A stretch of DNA of 6,278 bases. Origin: Clostridiales bacterium UBA1752 (GTDB lineage: Bacteria; Bacillota; Clostridia; Oscillospirales; CAG-382). The notes beneath the pieces were generated by a model that saw only the letters and a list, made by a program, of their open reading frames with translations, searched no databases and had not been told where the DNA came from. Below are positions 1 to 5,700 of this stretch, piece by piece (positions within the stretch are counted from its first letter, which is position 1; the number at the start of each line of letters is the position of its first letter). The stretch spans positions 10,372 to 16,649 of the forward strand of contig DCHM01000004.1 of NCBI GenBank assembly GCA_002314835.1, in the 5' to 3' direction. A program made the translations under genes and the position numbers.

Positions 1-441
1 GACTGCATGAACCTCGGCTTTTCGGGCTCTGCACACGGCGAGCTTGCCGTCGCACTTTATCTCGCAAAGCGTGAGATGTCGGCATTCGTTATGGAGTACG
101 ACTTTAACCCGATAGGCACCCAAGAGCTACGCAACAACTTTTGGCCTTTTTATCAGACCGTCCGCAAGGCTCACCCCGACACGCCGATAATCTTTGCCAC
201 ACATCCTTATTTTGACACCGCGACCGCAAGGGACAGAAACAGGATAAGCACCGTATTTGAGTTTTACGGCAAGGCAATGGCGGAGGGCGACCGCAAGGTA
301 TGGTTTATCGACGGCGAAAGCTTTTTCCCACCCGAAATGCGCGACCTATACGCCGTTGACTATCTGCATCCCAACGACCTCGGCAACTATTTTATGGCAA
401 AAGCGATGTACCCCACGCTCCGCCAAGCGATTTACGGCTGA
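1..441 (+). CDS. SGNH/GDSL-family hydrolase, C-terminal part (5' end outside window)
   Basis: The frame is open from base 1 (Asp-Cys-Met...) to a TGA at 439-441, giving 146 visible residues, so the ATG at 7 is most likely internal. NLGFSGSAHGE at visible residues 4-14 matches block III of the SGNH_hydro_3-like esterases. DYLHPNDLG at 120-128 is block V, with Asp120 and His123 as the catalytic Asp/His pair. SAFVMEYDFNP and the HPDTPIIF strand are also typical of this group. The block I GDS-type serine lies upstream of the window, so catalytic competence cannot be checked here. The family hydrolyses acyl or acetyl esters, often on glycans or xenobiotics; the substrate here is unknown. The gene converges on the minus-strand operon and shares its terminator. 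Family assignment is firm, substrate is not. Confidence 0.85.
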   Translation, partial: DCMNLGFSGSAHGELAVALYLAKREMSAFVMEYDFNPIGTQELRNNFWPFYQTVRKAHPDTPIIFATHPYFDTATARDRNRISTVFEFYGKAMAEGDRKVWFIDGESFFPPEMRDLYAVDYLHPNDLGNYFMAKAMYPTLRQAIYG

Positions 442-458
442 AAAATTGCAAAGCAAAA

Positions 459-485
459 GCCTGCGAAATATCGCAGGCATTTTTT
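459..485. terminator. Bidirectional intrinsic terminator between convergent genes
   Basis: GCCTGCGA (459-466) and TCGCAGGC (471-478) form a perfect 8-bp stem with an AATA loop, followed on the plus strand by ATTTTTTT (479-485 region). On the minus strand the hairpin is followed by a T-rich tract from 458 leftward. It lies 17 nt after the esterase stop at 441 and 11 nt beyond the hydrolase stop at 490, so it can end transcription from both sides. Confidence 0.88.
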
Positions 486-489
486 GTGC

Positions 490-1296
490 TTATTTTGTCT
501 TAAAATAATCGGCTATCGCTTTGGCTGTGATGCTCTGCTGCTCGCTCGCGGTTATAGTCGCAACGCCGTCGCCTTTTTGCTCGCCGTAGTCGGCAAACCC
601 CGAGTGGTTGCCGCCGTCTATGATTATTTCGTGCATGTTTTTAGGCCTAACCTTGTTTTTTATATATTCCGCTTTGTCGAGGCAGCCGTCGCACGAGCCG
701 TATATAGACAAAACCGATATGCCGTCGTCTATTTTTTCGGTTGAATACGATGCCAAAAGCACTAGGCCGTCGATATCGCTGACGTGAGAGTTTGCGTATT
801 TGGCCGCCATCATGCCTCCCATCGAATGTCCTGCCATTATGACCGTCTCGTAGTCGTATTTTGCCAAAACCGCATCCGCTTTGTTTGCGCCGATAATGGC
901 AAAATTAAAAGGCATATCAATGAGAAAGCAGTCTATGCCGTTTTGTGCAAGCTCTGTCATCAAAGGTGCGTAAGCCTCGCACTCGACCTTGGCGCCGCCG
1001 TAGAATATCAGTGCGCAGTCGCTCTCTTTGGAGTCAAAAAAGTATCCGCAGTCGATTTTTGTCACGCTTATCTCATCTGAGCCGCCCAGCGCCACTGCCG
1101 CCTGCTCGCCTGCGTGGTAATATATGCCCAAATAGCATAGCGTCACCGCCGCCATCAAAGCCACGCCTCCCAAAACTGTGGTAATGGCAGTCTTAACCTT
1201 GCGGTGCTTTTTTTGCTTGAAAATAAAGTGTGCGGCTATAAATCCCAGACCAAAACAAACTATCATTGCGATAGAACAGTAAATAATGTACTTCAC
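490..1296 (-). CDS. Membrane-anchored alpha/beta hydrolase (Abhydrolase_5 type)
   Basis: This 268-residue protein has two hydrophobic N-terminal segments (about residues 3-25 and 38-60), then an alpha/beta hydrolase domain. The visible features are FYGGAKVECEAYAPL (98-112), the nucleophile elbow GHSMGG (156-161, Ser158), YGSCDG (199-204, candidate acid Asp203) and GGNHSGFADYG (228-238, His231), followed by GDGVATI. This arrangement fits the PF12695-like hydrolases with GGxxxxxxxY and GGNHxxFxDYG signatures. The triad looks intact; the substrate is unknown. The two N-terminal helices suggest anchoring in the membrane. The start is GTG (minus strand, 1294-1296), supported by a GGAGT ribosome site about 6 nt upstream (1302-1306). 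It is the last gene of a three-gene unit, 15 nt after the nitroreductase stop. Confidence 0.85.
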   Translation of the reverse strand: MKYIIYCSIAMIVCFGLGFIAAHFIFKQKKHRKVKTAITTVLGGVALMAAVTLCYLGIYYHAGEQAAVALGGSDEISVTKIDCGYFFDSKESDCALIFYGGAKVECEAYAPLMTELAQNGIDCFLIDMPFNFAIIGANKADAVLAKYDYETVIMAGHSMGGMMAAKYANSHVSDIDGLVLLASYSTEKIDDGISVLSIYGSCDGCLDKAEYIKNKVRPKNMHEIIIDGGNHSGFADYGEQKGDGVATITASEQQSITAKAIADYFKTK

Positions 1297-1311
1297 GGTT
1301 TACTCCTTTTT

Positions 1312-2076
1312 TTAATAATCTTGCCTCTCAAAAATATATCTCGCTACGAGAGAATATTCATCGTCCGATGCATCAATATACAGTTCTCTCGCCGCGCTGA
1401 TATTTTGCTCTGCCATACATAGCTCCAAAATGCACAAGAATATGCCTATATCAATGCGATTATAATACGCTACCGCTTTTGTCGGCATAATGCCGCGCTT
1501 GCCGGACTTTTTATAGCGGCTGACGAGCAAAGCGTTGCCGTCGTTTGAGACAAACCACGGCTGTGTGTTGCAGGCGCTCGGGGCAAAACGGGCGATTTCG
1601 GCGATTCCCAGCGTGTCGCCCTGCCAAATCTCGCTTGCTTCCTTGCGCTTTGCCTTAAACATATCCTTGCGAAAGAGAGCGCCGTCAGATACCTTGTGCA
1701 CGGCAATCATTATAACGTAGTCGAGCCCGTCAAAGGTGTGCTCGTCGGGCTTGCCGATGCCGAACCACAGAGTGCCTATGTTCTGCGAAACGAGGTACAA
1801 ATCAAGCTGCTCGCCGATATAGCCTGCGTTCATCAGATAGTTATCGGTTTTTTGGCTGTAAATCAGTATGCAGAACTCCGCGTCGCGTTTGAAATTGACC
1901 TTTGACGCAGGTACGATGCGGATAGCCGTTTTTATATCGGGACATAACCTTTCAAACGAATCAAACGCCGTTTTTATCCCTGCGATTTCGCTATCGGATA
2001 TTTTATCCGAGCCTACTCCGCGGAATAAATGAAACGATTTGCGCCTAAAAATCATCGGATACAGTGCTTTATTCAT
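1312..2076 (-). CDS. Nitroreductase family protein (TM1586-type)
   Basis: This 254-residue protein has the FMN-binding nitroreductase layout of the TM1586-like group. RRKS near the N-terminus (11-14) is the usual phosphate-contacting basic patch. NAGYIGEQLDLYLVSQNIGTLWFG (83-106) is the conserved helix and strand of the first half, and RFAPSACNTQPW (163-174) and NRIDIGI (206-212) lie in the second half. No membrane segments or export signal are seen, so it is predicted to be cytosolic. Such enzymes use flavin and NAD(P)H to reduce nitro or quinone compounds; the physiological substrate cannot be read from sequence. The ATG at 2074-2076 has a GGAGT site about 5 nt upstream (2081-2085). It lies 18 nt after the lipoprotein esterase and 15 nt before the next hydrolase, so it is very probably cotranscribed with both. 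Confidence 0.83.
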   Translation of the reverse strand: MNKALYPMIFRRKSFHLFRGVGSDKISDSEIAGIKTAFDSFERLCPDIKTAIRIVPASKVNFKRDAEFCILIYSQKTDNYLMNAGYIGEQLDLYLVSQNIGTLWFGIGKPDEHTFDGLDYVIMIAVHKVSDGALFRKDMFKAKRKEASEIWQGDTLGIAEIARFAPSACNTQPWFVSNDGNALLVSRYKKSGKRGIMPTKAVAYYNRIDIGIFLCILELCMAEQNISAARELYIDASDDEYSLVARYIFERQDY

Positions 2077-2094
2077 CCTTACTCCGTCAATGGC

Positions 2095-3072
2095 TTAGTT
2101 TTTGCAAAAATCTGCTATCAGCCCGAGCACCGTTTCTCTCTCGGGTATCTGATAAACCGCAAAAACGTGCCACAGCCCTTCGCCCTTGACGAGCGTGGCG
2201 TTTACGCCCGAGTCAATCAGTTTTTGAAACAAAATCATATTGTCGGGGCAGAGCAAATCGTTTGTGCCCTGTATCAGCATCGTATCGGGATATCCCGTCA
2301 CGTCGGCGTAAACCGCGCTGTTTTTGGGATTTTTGAGGTTTTGCTCGCCTGCCCAAAGCTTTGCGCACTCGGCACAGCCGTACAGGTTGAGCGTCGGGTC
2401 GATTTTGTTATACTCCTCTAATTCCGCATTTGTAAAAGACATATCCGAGCAAGGCGCAAGCAGTACCATCTTTTCGGGCTTTTTAAGGTTATCCGCCTTG
2501 ATGGCGTACATCAGTCCGAGCGAGATGTTGCCGCCTGCTGAGTCGCCCATGACAAATACCTTTTTACCCTCTTTCAATATCTCTTTATACAGGGTTTCTA
2601 TCATAGCGTAGGTTGCGTCGCTGTTTGCCTCGGGAGTGAGCGGATAAAGGGGGATATAGACCTTTGCGTTTAGCCTCGTTGCCAAATCGTCGCAAAAAGT
2701 GATATGTGCACGCGTAATCTCAAAAGCCCACGCACCGCCGTGTATGTATAGCACAACGTTGTCGTAGCCCTCGCTCGTCAGCGTATAAACCTTGCTGCCT
2801 GCAACCTCCGTCTCGCCTTTGGCGTTTTTTACCTCGCACTGCGGCAGGGTTTGCTCGGTGCGGCCGCTGATAGCCTCTATCGCCGCGTCAAAATATTCCT
2901 CGCTCAACGACACCTTTGTGCCGTCCAGAGCCAGCGTTTCGTCATAGTATTTTTTTGCTCCGTCAGACATGCTTATCGTAACCACGTTACCGTTTGACTT
3001 AGCACAGCTTGACGCAAAAACCATAACCGTCGCCAAGCAAAATAACAAAATGATTAAAAGTTTGTTTTTCAT
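2095..3072 (-). CDS. Lipoprotein alpha/beta hydrolase, hormone-sensitive-lipase-like esterase
   Basis: This protein of 325 residues (from the chosen start) begins with MKNK, a hydrophobic stretch (5-20) and ASSC, with Cys23 as likely lipid-modified residue. The lipobox is imperfect (Ala-Ser-Ser before Cys). A low-complexity linker follows, then the hydrolase domain: HGG oxyanion motif (111-113), GDSAGG (176-181, nucleophile Ser178), QGTNDLLCPD (268-277, likely acid Asp272) and WHVF (301-304, His302). These are the marks of the HSL-type esterase/lipase group (Abhydrolase_3). It is expected outside the cell, tethered to the membrane, cleaving short acyl esters; the substrate is unknown. An ATG at 3091-3093 is in frame, but only the ATG at 3070-3072 has a ribosome site (GAGGAAC, about 5-6 nt upstream), and that start puts the signal peptide at the N-terminus. 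First gene of its operon. Confidence 0.86.
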   Translation of the reverse strand: MKNKLLIILLFCLATVMVFASSCAKSNGNVVTISMSDGAKKYYDETLALDGTKVSLSEEYFDAAIEAISGRTEQTLPQCEVKNAKGETEVAGSKVYTLTSEGYDNVVLYIHGGAWAFEITRAHITFCDDLATRLNAKVYIPLYPLTPEANSDATYAMIETLYKEILKEGKKVFVMGDSAGGNISLGLMYAIKADNLKKPEKMVLLAPCSDMSFTNAELEEYNKIDPTLNLYGCAECAKLWAGEQNLKNPKNSAVYADVTGYPDTMLIQGTNDLLCPDNMILFQKLIDSGVNATLVKGEGLWHVFAVYQIPERETVLGLIADFCKN

Positions 3073-3126
3073 ATAGTTCCTCGTAGTTTTCATTTCGTAC
3101 GTTTCCGTTGTCAGATGTTATTTATC

Positions 3127-3154
3127 ATTATATCATATTTTGCGTACTCTGCAA
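3127..3154 (-). promoter_or_regulatory. Promoter of the esterase-nitroreductase-hydrolase operon
   Basis: Read on the minus strand there is TTGCAG (3149-3154), a 16-nt spacer, and a consensus TATAAT (3127-3132) preceded by TGA, an extended -10. It lies about 55 nt upstream of the chosen esterase start and is the only good sigma70-like match in the gap between the two minus-strand units. Confidence 0.72.
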
Positions 3155-3205
3155 TACGTTTTGTAAAAATATCTCTCTTTTCACGCGCCGCAGGTGCACA
3201 TCACT

Positions 3206-3228
3206 AAAAAAAGCGCTCTTTCGAGCGC
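3206..3228 (-). terminator. Intrinsic terminator after the membrane-protein gene
   Basis: On the minus strand the stem GCGCTC/GAGCGC (3223-3228 with 3213-3218) closes on a GAAA tetraloop and is followed by seven T residues (3212-3206). It begins 14 nt after the membrane-protein stop (3243) and ends before the next operon promoter, separating the two units. Confidence 0.88.
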
Positions 3229-3242
3229 CTTTAGTTTTGCTA

Positions 3243-3872
3243 TTATTTCTTTTGGTACTCGTGGACGTAGCCCTCGGGGTAGCCGTTTTCCTCGGTCCAG
3301 CCGGCTTTTTCGCGGTCTATGCGGTACGCGTCAAGGCGTGACTCTATGCAGACGATGCTGAGTGCAAAGCAGGGCTGACAAACGGCGTAGATAACTGCGG
3401 TAACGGCTTCGGCGGTGTTGTCGTAAAAGAAAATCGAAACAATCGCTATTATCAAGGTCATAGCCGCAAAAACGAGCGAAGCTATCTGATTGAATTTGAC
3501 GGCGGCAGGGCTCGAATGTCGGTCTGAATTGATAATAAAGTGATTGACAAACAGTATCACGGGCAGAGCTAACGAGGAAATCAATATCAAGGCAAAATCT
3601 TCATACATCAGGCTGTATGCAAACGGTATAACGAGACTGCAGGTCAGAGCCGCACCCATCATGCCCTTCATCACGTTCTTTGAGTGCTTTTTGTAGGCAA
3701 TATACACTACGGCGAGGAATACCGACAAGAGCAAGTGCTCGGCACTTGCAACGAGCGTCAGACGTTCTGAGCTATAGAGTATCGTCTGTACGACGATATA
3801 TGGGATGGTGCCGATTACGGCGAGCCAGGTTACCGCGGCAAAAAACTTGTCGCTCAGATAGAGCTTTTTCAT
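3243..3872 (-). CDS. Six-helix integral membrane protein, function unknown
   Basis: I do not recognise a functional family for this 209-residue protein. Six hydrophobic segments are visible at about residues 10-32, 44-61, 70-90, 93-114, 128-150 and 155-177. A short hydrophilic C-terminal tail follows (about 180-209; DREKAGWTEENGYPEGYV then HEYQKK). With an even number of helices both ends should be on the same side, probably the cytoplasm given the basic MKKLYLSDK start and the charged tail. The short basic loop KKHSK (61-65) also fits the inside. No transporter or enzyme motif is seen. Its ATG (3870-3872) has an AAGGA site about 8 nt upstream. The stop of the GNAT-like gene (3887) lies just beyond this site, so translation may be coupled. 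It ends at a clear terminator. Confidence 0.75.
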   Translation of the reverse strand: MKKLYLSDKFFAAVTWLAVIGTIPYIVVQTILYSSERLTLVASAEHLLLSVFLAVVYIAYKKHSKNVMKGMMGAALTCSLVIPFAYSLMYEDFALILISSLALPVILFVNHFIINSDRHSSPAAVKFNQIASLVFAAMTLIIAIVSIFFYDNTAEAVTAVIYAVCQPCFALSIVCIESRLDAYRIDREKAGWTEENGYPEGYVHEYQKK

Positions 3873-3886
3873 ATTTATATCCTTCT

Positions 3887-4564
3887 TTACATTGAAAGTC
3901 CGCTGTTTTTATCCATTTTGTTGATTTGATTAAGGGCTTCGCGGTAGTCAAAGTCTGCGTCGTTGGGCCTGCGCATTATACAGTGTTTGACACCGCGCCA
4001 GGAGGTCGTTTCGCAGATGTCGAGACCCATCCGCTGATACAGGCGTATGTTGTCGTCGGTATGAGTTTCGAGCAAAAACGGTGCGCCCTCGTCGTGTTCC
4101 AAAAAGAACCTGAATATTATCCTGCTCTTGCGTGCTTTGCCTACGGTGCATATTAGGTGCAGGTACGAATCATTCGGCTGCAGATACTTTTTGGCATACT
4201 TGTCGGTAAACGACAGATAGTCCGCCATGGCTATAAAGTCGCGGATGGAGAACTGATAAAACAGGCATCTGAGCAAAAAAAGGGGATGAGGCAAAAGCCC
4301 GACTATTGATGGCGGATTTTTGTCGGTCGGCTTTTCAAAGCAGACGACGCAGTTGACGTCGTCGTTGGTGTAAAAAGAATCCTTTAGGGTGTAGAGCCAA
4401 AACAAAAACGTGTGGTAAACCTGACTGCGATACCTTTTTTTGTTTTTGGTGCGATACATACCCACAAATTGCGGATAATCTATAAACGCCTCGGTCAGCG
4501 CCTCTGCCGCTCTGTTGGTTTCGTCTTTTGTGACTTTGTGAAAAGCGTAAACTATGTCTGACAT
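3887..4564 (-). CDS. Divergent GNAT-family N-acetyltransferase-like protein
   Basis: This 225-residue protein has the layout of a common Clostridial GNAT group. The N-terminal part is helical, with AAEALTEAFIDYPQF (19-33), followed by a central variable part. The core runs from SYLHLICTV (133-141) through FLLETHTDDNIRLYQRMGL (163-181) to HCIMRRP (194-200). In relatives the strand is followed by a VxPxxQGxGxG acetyl-CoA pyrophosphate loop; here the equivalent stretch reads VGKARKSRI (141-149), without the glycines. The LETHxxxNxxLYxxxG half is well kept. The protein may bind acetyl-CoA weakly or have another role. No acceptor substrate can be inferred. The ATG at 4562-4564 has AAGGA about 7 nt upstream. 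It has its own promoter and is followed after 14 nt by the membrane-protein gene. Confidence 0.78.
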   Translation of the reverse strand: MSDIVYAFHKVTKDETNRAAEALTEAFIDYPQFVGMYRTKNKKRYRSQVYHTFLFWLYTLKDSFYTNDDVNCVVCFEKPTDKNPPSIVGLLPHPLFLLRCLFYQFSIRDFIAMADYLSFTDKYAKKYLQPNDSYLHLICTVGKARKSRIIFRFFLEHDEGAPFLLETHTDDNIRLYQRMGLDICETTSWRGVKHCIMRRPNDADFDYREALNQINKMDKNSGLSM

Positions 4565-4593
4565 AACGTTTCCTTAATGTTTTTTGTGCCAAC

Positions 4594-4622
4594 AGTATAT
4601 CAGTATGTATAATAAAAGTCAA
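4594..4622 (-). promoter_or_regulatory. Promoter of the GNAT-like/membrane-protein unit
   Basis: On the minus strand: TTGACT (4617-4622), a 17-nt spacer, and TATACT (4594-4599) preceded by TGA, an extended -10. The -10 overlaps two adjacent near-identical 8-mers (plus strand CAGTATAT at 4593-4600 and CAGTATGT at 4601-4608), which could be an operator or chance. It sits between the rep stop (4645) and the GNAT start (4564). Confidence 0.78.
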
Positions 4623-4644
4623 GTGGGGCAGGATTAAACATTTG

Positions 4645-5364
4645 TCAATATTCTTTAACTTCGTTTAACAGAGACGTGAGGATATAAGCGTTATAGCTCT
4701 TGATTTTTGATTGGTTTTCCCACAGCATTTCGATAACGTGATAAACGTCCTCGTTTGTAAGCTGTTTAAACTTGTTCATCACTATTTCTCTCGCAATTCG
4801 CTTGGTGCCTATGCGTATGTATTTGCCGGGCATGGCGAGCGCGTCGGTCATAATCTTCTTGATGTGATCAAAATGCACTACGTACGGCGCGTCTCGGTCG
4901 CTATTCGGGTCGTAAAAGAGTTCATCCACCCAAAAACTCATTCTTGCCATCATTTCGTTAGTGAGGTAATCCGGCTCGCTTGGCTCGGTCGGTACGGCGC
5001 TGACCGGCTCCTGAGAGGGCGGCGAAACGGGGACGGTCTCCATGCCTGCAAAGTCTTTAACGTACAACTTGCTCGGCATGCCGTACTGCCTTTGCCTGGT
5101 CAAAAGCTTTGCCTGCTCGAGCTGCGAGAGCATCTTGCAGCACTTGTTGTGTCCGCAAACAAACATATCTCCGATTTCGGGTAGCGAAAAGTAAATGTAA
5201 ACCCCGTTTTTGTCGCGCCAGCCGTTCTCCTCAGATAGCTCGCGCCGCGAAAGCATCACTCCGTAGAGCGATTTCGTTTCGACGGGCAGGTGGCTGTATA
5301 ACGGGTTTTCAAACAGCGCGTCGGGGACTTTGTAAAATCTGTAAGCTATTTTTGTGTCTTTCAT
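4645..5364 (-). CDS. RepA_N-type replication initiator (RepA_N plus DUF6017-like C-terminal domain)
   Basis: This 239-residue protein starts with the RepA_N signature YRFYKVPDALFENPLYSHL (8-26). It continues as a winged-helix DNA-binding region (LYGVMLSR, NGWRDKNGVYIYFSLPEI, then CGHNKCCKMLSQLEQAKLL to about residue 88). A Pro/Ser/Glu-rich linker spans about 112-132. The C-terminal part (about 145-239; YIRIGTKRIAREIV, then NAYILTSLLNE) resembles the DUF6017 region of initiators on Gram-positive plasmids and conjugative elements. The role is initiating replication by binding iteron-like sites. The frame stays open upstream to 5460, but the ATG at 5362-5364 has a strong AAAGGAGAG site 4-5 nt upstream and puts the conserved domain at the N-terminus. 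No partition or relaxase gene is visible beside it. Composition matches the genes to the left. Confidence 0.87.
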   Translation of the reverse strand: MKDTKIAYRFYKVPDALFENPLYSHLPVETKSLYGVMLSRRELSEENGWRDKNGVYIYFSLPEIGDMFVCGHNKCCKMLSQLEQAKLLTRQRQYGMPSKLYVKDFAGMETVPVSPPSQEPVSAVPTEPSEPDYLTNEMMARMSFWVDELFYDPNSDRDAPYVVHFDHIKKIMTDALAMPGKYIRIGTKRIAREIVMNKFKQLTNEDVYHVIEMLWENQSKIKSYNAYILTSLLNEVKEY

Positions 5365-5386
5365 ATTTCTCTCCTTTACTGCCAAT

Positions 5387-5415
5387 AGGATAGCACGTGC
5401 GGCGTCACGTTTCAT
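5387..5415 (-). promoter_or_regulatory. Probable rep promoter with palindrome in the spacer
   Basis: Minus strand: ATGAAA (5410-5415, 4 of 6 match), a 17-nt spacer, and TATCCT (5387-5392, 4 of 6) preceded by TGC, an extended -10. Transcripts would start near 5380, just ahead of the rep ribosome site. The spacer contains the perfect palindrome GCACGTGC (5393-5400) and ACGTG/CACGT inverted arms (5395-5399, 5406-5410), a possible repressor site. The hexamers are weak, so this is moderate evidence. Confidence 0.4.
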
Positions 5416-5419
5416 CCTG

Positions 5420-5452
5420 TTTTTGTCGGTCTTTTTTCGGTGAATTGTCGGT
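5420..5452. repeat. Three tandem 11-bp repeats upstream of rep (iteron-like)
   Basis: Plus strand units are TTTTTGTCGGT (5420-5430), CTTTTTTCGGT (5431-5441) and GAATTGTCGGT (5442-5452). All end in TCGGT; the first and third share TTGTCGGT. The period is exactly 11 bp, about one helical turn, and the array ends five bases upstream of the proposed rep -35. Such repeats next to an initiator gene suggest Rep binding or autoregulation, though this is inference. Confidence 0.55.
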
Positions 5453-5507
5453 TTACACAAAAAAGAGCGGCAAAATAATCAAAAAACCTACTTGACTTTT
5501 GTGTAAA
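5452..5507. repeat. 11-bp perfect inverted repeat flanking an AT-rich spacer
   Basis: TTTACACAAAA (5452-5462) and its exact reverse complement TTTTGTGTAAA (5497-5507) are separated by 34 bp of mostly A/T sequence. The left arm abuts the last 11-bp repeat and the right arm fills most of the spacer of the tRNA promoter. It could be a protein-binding pair or part of an origin; no RNA role is evident. Confidence 0.5.
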
Positions 5508-5520
5508 AGCGTGATATAGT
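5492..5520 (+). promoter_or_regulatory. Promoter of the tRNA-Arg gene
   Basis: TTGACT (5492-5497), a 17-nt spacer and TATAGT (5515-5520) preceded by TGA, an extended -10. The start of transcription would be near 5527, about 9 nt before the mature tRNA 5' end. Confidence 0.82.
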
Positions 5521-5535
5521 AATGACCGTTGAAAT

Positions 5536-5609
5536 GCGATATTAGCTCAGCTGGATAGAGTGCCTGGCTACGAACCAGTAGGTCGGGGGTTCGAATCCCT
5601 CATGTCGCG
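5536..5609 (+). tRNA. tRNA-Arg (anticodon ACG)
   Basis: The 74-nt cloverleaf folds fully. The acceptor stem is GCGATAT (5536-5542) with ATGTCGC (5602-5608), discriminator G5609. The D stem is GCTC/GAGT (5545-5548, 5558-5561; one G-U pair) and the anticodon stem CCTGG/CCAGT (5563-5567, 5575-5579). The anticodon loop is CTACGAA (5568-5574) with anticodon ACG at 5570-5572. The variable loop is 5 nt, and the T stem GGGGG/CCCTC carries the loop TTCGAAT (5590-5596). ACG is normally deaminated to ICG and reads CGU, CGC and CGA arginine codons. The outermost anticodon-stem pair (C5563, T5579) is a mismatch. The CCA end is not encoded. No T-rich terminator follows directly, which fits a foreign sequence joined at the 3' end. 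Confidence 0.93.
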
Positions 5610-5700
5610 TCAAAAAAAGACACCCTTTTGAAGTCGCACATAAGGGATTTCTAAAGGGTAGAAAAATAGCGTAGGTATCGTAATTGGTATCTACGCTTTT
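5610..5700. other. Junction between tRNA-Arg and the recombinase gene, possible element end
   Basis: No gene is seen here. The stretch holds a run of seven A residues (5612-5618), an inverted pair ACCCTTT/AAAGGGT (5622-5628, 5653-5659), TTTCTA/TAGAAA close together (5649-5665), and an inverted near-copy of the tRNA 3' end (5635-5649). Base composition drops from here rightward. It is the natural place for an attachment-site junction, but the exact crossover cannot be read without the other element end. Confidence 0.4.
5662..5697 (-). terminator. Hairpin terminator of the recombinase gene
   Basis: AGCGTAGGTA (5668-5677) pairs with TATCTACGCT (5688-5697) over 10 bp with one G-T wobble and a 10-nt loop. 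On the minus strand it starts 4 nt after the recombinase stop (5701) and is followed by ATTTTTC (5667-5661). Read on the plus strand it is followed by TTTCTATT and could also stop tRNA read-through. Confidence 0.72.

Noticed and set aside
484..1296. Several plus-strand frames opposite the alpha/beta hydrolase
   Set aside because: They lack domain motifs and are explained by codon bias of the minus-strand gene, which has an intact triad.
3073..3093. Earlier ATG for the lipoprotein esterase
   Set aside because: No ribosome site precedes it, and it would add seven residues ahead of an otherwise well-formed lipoprotein signal.
4643..4648. TTGACA on the minus strand overlapping the rep stop codon, as a second -35
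   Set aside because: No usable -10 lies 16-18 nt downstream, while the TTGACT at 4617-4622 has one.
4973..4990. 9-bp repeats GGCTCGCTT/GGCTCGGTC inside rep, considered as internal iterons
   Set aside because: They encode the Glu-Pro-Ser-type linker with a three-codon period, which explains them as coding repeats; only two clear units exist.
4711..5184. 157-residue open frame on the plus strand
   Set aside because: It lies wholly inside the rep gene on the opposite strand, has no recognisable motif, and rep has a clear domain signature and ribosome site.
5365..5460. N-terminal extension of the rep frame up to 5460
   Set aside because: The extra 32 residues are basic and low in complexity, cover the tandem repeats and proposed promoter, and have no good ribosome site; the ATG at 5364 has a strong one.
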